64,000 bases of DNA from Peribacillus sp. FSL E2-0218 (lineage in GTDB: Bacteria; Bacillota; Bacilli; Bacillales; DSM-1321). The notes below the pieces were generated by a model that ran no database searches, had not been told where the DNA came from, and worked only from the letters and a program-made list of their open reading frames with translations. A program made the position numbers and the translations under genes. The first letter of the stretch is position 1. The number at the start of each line of letters is the position of its first letter. The stretch spans positions 2,111,501 through 2,175,500 of the forward strand of contig NZ_CP150304.1 in NCBI RefSeq assembly GCF_037992945.1, given 5' to 3'. This document shows, piece by piece, positions 59,876-64,000 of this stretch.

Positions 59876-61294
59876 GTGAACAACAAAATAGAAGAAAATG
59901 CTCAACAAATATTGGATATTATCGGCGGTTCTGAAAATATACTGAGCGCGGCGCATTGCGCAACTCGGCTACGTTTAGTTTTAAAAGACGAATCAGTCGT
60001 AAATTCGGAAGATTTATTACATGTCGAATTAGTAAAAGGCCAATTCAGTAATTCTGGCCAATATCAAATTATAATAGGTGCCGGAACAGTAAATGAGGTT
60101 TATAATTCACTAATTAAATTAGCTAATATTACCGAATCGACTAAAGCAGAGGTTAAAAAAGAAGCAGACAAAAAAATGAATCCGCTTCAAAAGCTTGTGA
60201 AACTTCTGTCAGATATATTCGTTCCAATCATCCCTGCCCTTGTAGCGGCTGGTCTTCTGATGGGAATAAACAATGTGTTAACCTCTAAGGGATTATTCTT
60301 TGACGGTAAATCCTTAATGGACATTTACCCGCAAATGACCGACTTTGCCAACATGATCAATATTTTTGCCAATGCTGCTTTTGTTTTCCTGCCGATCTTA
60401 ATCGGTTTTTCAGCTACGAGAATGTTTGGGGGGAATCCTTATTTAGGTGCAGTTATTGGGATGATAATGGTACATCCCGATTTGTTGAATGCTTATGGAT
60501 ATGGCGAGGCGGTTCTTAAAAATACTGTACCGGTCTGGAATGTTTTTGGCTTAACCATTGAAAAGGTAGGATATCAGGGAACCGTATTCCCGGTCCTGGC
60601 CGCGTCATTCATTTTGGCATGGATCGAGAAGAATTTACGTAAAATCATTCCATCCGCTCTAGATAACTTATTGACACCTTTATTGGCTGTTTTTATTACA
60701 AGCTTTCTTACCTTTACGGTCGTAGGCGGAATCATGAGGTCGGCAGGAGACTTATTGGCTGATGGGTTGGTTTGGATCTATGATACATTAGGCATGTTTG
60801 GAGGTGCTATTTTTGGATTTATCATGGCACCGCTAACATTGACAGGTATGCATCACAGTCTTCTCCCTGTTGATATCCAGCTGATTGCAGGAGGTGGTTC
60901 ATTCTTGCTTGCCCTTGTAGCCAGTAACAACGTCGCTCAAGGAGGAGCAACATTTGCAGCCATGCTGCTTTCAAAGGATAAAAAACTGAAAAGTATAGCA
61001 GTATCTTCAGGTATATCAGCTTTGTTAGGGATTACAGAACCGGCGATGTTTGGTGTGAATCTTAAATTGAAATACCCTTTCTACGCAGCAATGATAGGTT
61101 CTGCATTAGGATGTGCTTATGCAGCTTTTGCCCATATCACAAATGTAGCCCCCGGACCGGCTGGTATTATTGGTTTTGTTACTGTCCAAGCTGGTGATGT
61201 TATAAACTTTTTAATAGCAGTAAGTATTTCTCTGATTGCATCCTTTTCGATAACCATCCTCCTGTCTAAAACAAAATTTAATAAAAGCTTGTAA
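59876..61294 (+). CDS. PTS sugar transporter IIBC, sucrose type
   Basis: 472 residues from the GTG at 59876 (GGGGAGG about 10 bases upstream; the TTG at 59867 is too close to that site). The IIB domain is about 1-85 with phospho-Cys in AAHCATRLRLVL (about 27). The IIC domain is about 105-460 with ten or so helices and the GITEPAMFGV motif. No IIA domain is present, as in sucrose and trehalose permeases that borrow IIA-Glc. It imports and phosphorylates sucrose or a sucrose isomer. Confidence 0.88.
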   Translation: MNNKIEENAQQILDIIGGSENILSAAHCATRLRLVLKDESVVNSEDLLHVELVKGQFSNSGQYQIIIGAGTVNEVYNSLIKLANITESTKAEVKKEADKKMNPLQKLVKLLSDIFVPIIPALVAAGLLMGINNVLTSKGLFFDGKSLMDIYPQMTDFANMINIFANAAFVFLPILIGFSATRMFGGNPYLGAVIGMIMVHPDLLNAYGYGEAVLKNTVPVWNVFGLTIEKVGYQGTVFPVLAASFILAWIEKNLRKIIPSALDNLLTPLLAVFITSFLTFTVVGGIMRSAGDLLADGLVWIYDTLGMFGGAIFGFIMAPLTLTGMHHSLLPVDIQLIAGGGSFLLALVASNNVAQGGATFAAMLLSKDKKLKSIAVSSGISALLGITEPAMFGVNLKLKYPFYAAMIGSALGCAYAAFAHITNVAPGPAGIIGFVTVQAGDVINFLIAVSISLIASFSITILLSKTKFNKSL

Positions 61295-61323
61295 TCTTTA
61301 TAGAATGAAATAAATAATCGCTA

Positions 61324-61353
61324 AAAAACGAGTTGCTTTAGCAGCTCGTTTTT
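61324..61353 (+). terminator. Terminator-like hairpin inside the operon
   Basis: AAAAACGAG.TGCT pairs with AGCA.CTCGTTTTT, tail TATT. It lies between the PTS and GH32 genes and may be a partial terminator. Confidence 0.7.
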
Positions 61354-61383
61354 ATTAATTTTCGGTTTTGGAGGTAAATAACG

Positions 61384-62856
61384 ATGGAATGGACACAAGA
61401 AGCACGCTATCGTACGTATGAAAGTATGACTGCGGAGGAACGTCTGAAGCTGGAAAGGTGCGTATCAGCCAGTCCGTGGCGGCAAAAATATCATATTCAG
61501 CCGATGTATGGTTTATTGAACGATCCAAATGGTTTTGTTTGGTTCAAAGGGCGTTACCACTTATTTTATCAATGGTTCCCTTTTGGCGCGGTACATGGGA
61601 TGAAACACTGGTTCCATACAGAATCAGCTAATTTGGTCGAGTGGGAAAACAAAGGGGTAGCCTTACAACCAGAACTTTCATTTGAAAGCCACGGAATATA
61701 TTCAGGAAGCGGTTTTGTGCATAAGAATTCTCTATATTTGTTCTATACGGGAAATAAACGAGATGAAGAATGGAATCGCCATTCCTCACAGTGTTTAGCG
61801 ATCATGAACAGGAATGGAAAAATAACGAAGCGGGATGTACCTATCATTAAGAGACAGCCAAATGGATATACCGAGCATTTTAGGGACCCGAAGGTATGGC
61901 AGGTGGAAGACAAATTCTATATGGTCGTAGGAGCACAACGTGAAAATGTAACAGGCTGTGTCCTTCTTTATCAATCCTATGATTTGATCGCTTGGTCACT
62001 GCTTGGAGAGATTGCAACGAAAGAAACGGATTTCGGCTATATGTGGGAATGTCCTGATTACTTTCCCTTACAAAATTATGGAATTCTATTATGTTCCCCT
62101 CAAGGGTTGAAGCCAGAAGGTGATTCATACCGCAATATTTATCATTCGGGCGTGTGGGTAGGCAAGCCTTTAAATATTGAAAATGGTCATTTCGACCATG
62201 GTGATTTTCAAGAACTCGATGCCGGCTTTGATTTCTATGCACCGCAAACGACGTTATCTCCTGATGGCAGACGGCTTCTTGTTGGTTGGATGGGGTTGCC
62301 GGAAATAGAGTATCCCACTGATTCAGAAGGATGGGCACATTGTTTGACCATACCAAGAGAGCTTTCGATTAAGGAAGGTCTTCTTTGTCAGCAGCCTGTT
62401 CGTGAATTAAAAGAGAAACGAAAAAAGGAAGCGCGGGCAGCCATGAATGTGAGTAACGAAGTAAGCGATCTGGGTGAACTTTCAGGTGATTGTTTTGAAA
62501 TGATAGGTGAAATTGAAGTGGGTAATGCAAAGAGAGCTGGACTGAGGTTGCGTGTTGGAAAAGGGGAAGAAACGATACTTTATCTTAATACGGAAACTCA
62601 AAAGGTAGTGCTTGACCGTACAAACGCAGGTCTATCGTTTGCGCAAGACTATGGTTCCATTCGTCAAAAGCATTATTCGAAAAACAAGATACGTTTTCAC
62701 ATTTTCATGGATACCTCTTCGATTGAAGTGTTTGTGAATGATGGGGAAATGGTGTTTACATCGCGTTTATTTCCAAGAAAAGAAAGCCAGGGTATTCAGT
62801 TTTTTGCAGAAAAAGGTACAGCAAAAATCGATGCAGTCCAGTGGAAATATGACTGA
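61384..62856 (+). CDS. sacA: Sucrose-6-phosphate hydrolase (GH32)
   Basis: A 490-residue GH32 enzyme without signal peptide, so cytoplasmic. Nucleophile Asp lies in GLLNDPNGF (about 48), the transition-state Asp in FRDPKVW and the acid/base Glu in WECPDYF (about 222). A C-terminal beta-sandwich follows (SIEVFVNDGEMVFTSR). It splits sucrose-6-phosphate into glucose-6-phosphate and fructose, matching the upstream PTS and the downstream fructokinase. GGAGG precedes the ATG. Confidence 0.92.
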   Translation: MEWTQEARYRTYESMTAEERLKLERCVSASPWRQKYHIQPMYGLLNDPNGFVWFKGRYHLFYQWFPFGAVHGMKHWFHTESANLVEWENKGVALQPELSFESHGIYSGSGFVHKNSLYLFYTGNKRDEEWNRHSSQCLAIMNRNGKITKRDVPIIKRQPNGYTEHFRDPKVWQVEDKFYMVVGAQRENVTGCVLLYQSYDLIAWSLLGEIATKETDFGYMWECPDYFPLQNYGILLCSPQGLKPEGDSYRNIYHSGVWVGKPLNIENGHFDHGDFQELDAGFDFYAPQTTLSPDGRRLLVGWMGLPEIEYPTDSEGWAHCLTIPRELSIKEGLLCQQPVRELKEKRKKEARAAMNVSNEVSDLGELSGDCFEMIGEIEVGNAKRAGLRLRVGKGEETILYLNTETQKVVLDRTNAGLSFAQDYGSIRQKHYSKNKIRFHIFMDTSSIEVFVNDGEMVFTSRLFPRKESQGIQFFAEKGTAKIDAVQWKYD

Positions 62857-62891
62857 ATTCATTTTTGAGTATAAGGGAGGAGTGAGGATAG

Positions 62892-63857
62892 ATGAGCGGA
62901 AATAATCTAGTCGTTTGTGTGGGGGAATTATTGATCGATTTCTTTTGCATGGATATCGATGTGGACTTAAAGGCCGGTTCAAGCTTCGTTAAGCGAGCAG
63001 GGGGTGCTCCAGCGAATGTGACAGCTGCCATTGCAAAGTTAGGTGGAAATGCTGCATTAGTAGGTAAAGTAGGGAGTGATCCATTTGGCACATTCCTTAT
63101 TGATGTGATGAAAGAAGTGAAAGTTGATACTGCGCTGGTTACAAGAGATGACCAGGTTCAAACTACGATGGCATTCGTCTCTCTTCAAGCTAATGGTGAA
63201 AGAGATTTTGTCTTTTTCCGTGGAGCGGATGAACAATTAAATATAGGTGAGCTGAATCTTGAAAAAGTAATGGCCGCAAAAGTATTACATTTTGGATCTG
63301 CTACAGCCATGCTTGGAGGTACAGCACTCATAACGTATTTGAACCTGATGAAGATCGCAAAAGAGAAAGGTATCTTTCTCTCATTTGATCCAAACTTCAG
63401 GGCAAATCTTTGGGAGGGCAGAGAAAATGAGTTCGTAGAATTAACAAAACGAGCCATCTCTAAGGCCGATCTAGTAAAAGTCAGTGAAGAAGAATTAAAA
63501 CTTATATCCGGACTAAACGATGTAAAAGCTGGGGTGTTATCCTTGCATCAGTTAGGTGCAAAAATGATTACCGTAACATTAGGTGAAAATGGAACGTTTG
63601 TTTCAAACGGTGATGAGCAATCCATCATCTCAAGTATCCCTGTAAAGTCCATTGATTCAACAGGAGCAGGCGATGCTTTTATCGGAGCATTGTTATACCA
63701 GATTTCCAACGAAGAAAATTTATCCATTTTTCTAAATGATTACAATAAGCAAAAAGAAATGGTGACCTTTGCAAACAAAGTTGGTGCCTTGACGTGTACG
63801 AAAATTGGAGCAATTTCTGCATTGCCGACTCTTGATGAAGTAGTAATGAAAAAATAG
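62892..63857 (+). CDS. scrK: Fructokinase (PfkB family)
   Basis: A 321-residue ribokinase-fold sugar kinase. The N-terminal signature is KRAGGAPANVTAAIAKLGG (about 36-54) and the C-terminal PfkB motif SIDSTGAGDAFIGAL, with the catalytic Asp in GAGDAF (about 259). It phosphorylates the fructose released by the GH32 enzyme. GGGAGGAG precedes the ATG. Last complete gene in the window and functional end of the sucrose module. Confidence 0.9.
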   Translation: MSGNNLVVCVGELLIDFFCMDIDVDLKAGSSFVKRAGGAPANVTAAIAKLGGNAALVGKVGSDPFGTFLIDVMKEVKVDTALVTRDDQVQTTMAFVSLQANGERDFVFFRGADEQLNIGELNLEKVMAAKVLHFGSATAMLGGTALITYLNLMKIAKEKGIFLSFDPNFRANLWEGRENEFVELTKRAISKADLVKVSEEELKLISGLNDVKAGVLSLHQLGAKMITVTLGENGTFVSNGDEQSIISSIPVKSIDSTGAGDAFIGALLYQISNEENLSIFLNDYNKQKEMVTFANKVGALTCTKIGAISALPTLDEVVMKK

Positions 63858-64000
63858 TGGAATTTCGCTCATTCCCGAAAGGAACCTTTTTTTTCAAACT
63901 TTTGCTGAACCTTCTGCACCAAAGAGCGAAAGGGCAAATTAAAACCAAGCAAAGTGGGTGGATCGTATCGCTTCGAGCGAGTGATTTATATAGAAGGAGT
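63858..64000. other. Window end: leader of an unseen gene
   Basis: The final bases AGAAGGAGT look like a ribosome-binding site for a gene starting just beyond the window. No clear terminator separates it from the fructokinase. Confidence 0.4.

Noticed and set aside
1..64000. CRISPR arrays, tRNA/rRNA genes, prophage, toxin-antitoxin or defence islands
   Set aside because: I looked for regularly spaced repeats, tRNA-like cloverleafs, phage structural genes and typical defence domains and saw none.

Overview
The window looks like chromosomal DNA of a low-GC, spore-former-type Bacillaceae. The protein families, strong AGGAGG-type ribosome sites, TTG/GTG starts and T-rich intrinsic terminators all point to Bacillus sensu lato. 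My impression is the Peribacillus (Bacillus simplex/frigoritolerans) group, inferred from gene content and not from a marker gene. There are no rRNA or tRNA genes, no CRISPR array and no prophage. It reads as a metabolically flexible accessory region rich in sugar-uptake operons, with many gene remnants and one intact insertion sequence.

Left part (1-12 kb): a persulfide/sulfur-transfer operon (rhodanese, TusA-rhodanese fusion, rhodanese-persulfide dioxygenase fusion, TusA, TauE exporter) with CsoR/CstR-like motifs. It is followed by a divergent XRE-cupin regulator and LysE exporter, a membrane protein, an autoregulated-looking marR-nitroreductase-monooxygenase operon, a chemoreceptor, and a NatAB/YhaQP-type ABC exporter. 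From 12 to 26 kb: an AraC regulator and aldo/keto reductase separated by gene fragments; a cytochrome c, tatA and gluconate-dehydrogenase-like (subunit 3 + GMC flavoprotein) cluster that holds a decayed tatC and a possible structured leader RNA; several lipoproteins; a secreted beta-helix (pectate-lyase-like) protein; and a complete IS3-family (IS150-like) element sitting in the loop of that gene's terminator.

Middle (26.5-46.5 kb): two ABC sugar loci. The first pairs an oligo-1,6-glucosidase, two permeases, a binding protein and a LacI regulator with ThuA and a Gfo/Idh oxidoreductase on the opposite strand. All of these are flanked by the same GTAAACGTTTAC-type operators, which suggests a thu-like disaccharide regulon. 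Just downstream lie remnants of an MsmK/ThuK-type ATPase, a second GH4 alpha-galactosidase and a DUF421 protein. The second is an intact melibiose/raffinose-type locus: AraC, melA, LacI, binding protein and two permeases. It has a shared operator-like motif and a possible two-state hairpin before the permeases. Neither ABC locus carries a working ATPase, so both probably borrow a general MsmX-type ATPase.

Right part (46.5-64 kb): a MarR regulator and MFS drug-efflux pump with tandem operator repeats over the promoter; a 7TM-PAS-GGDEF diguanylate cyclase; a lipoprotein GH5 glycanase; an OmpR-type two-component system; a decayed IS1182 transposase next to a Bacillus-type interspersed repeat; a glucosaminidase; and an AraC-controlled sucrose or sucrose-isomer operon (GH13 glucosidase, PTS IIBC, GH32 sucrose-6-phosphate hydrolase, fructokinase) with a cre-like site. 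Overall the segment appears to serve uptake and breakdown of plant-derived oligosaccharides, alongside redox and sulfur-stress handling. Function calls come from motifs and family recognition by eye; no database search was run.
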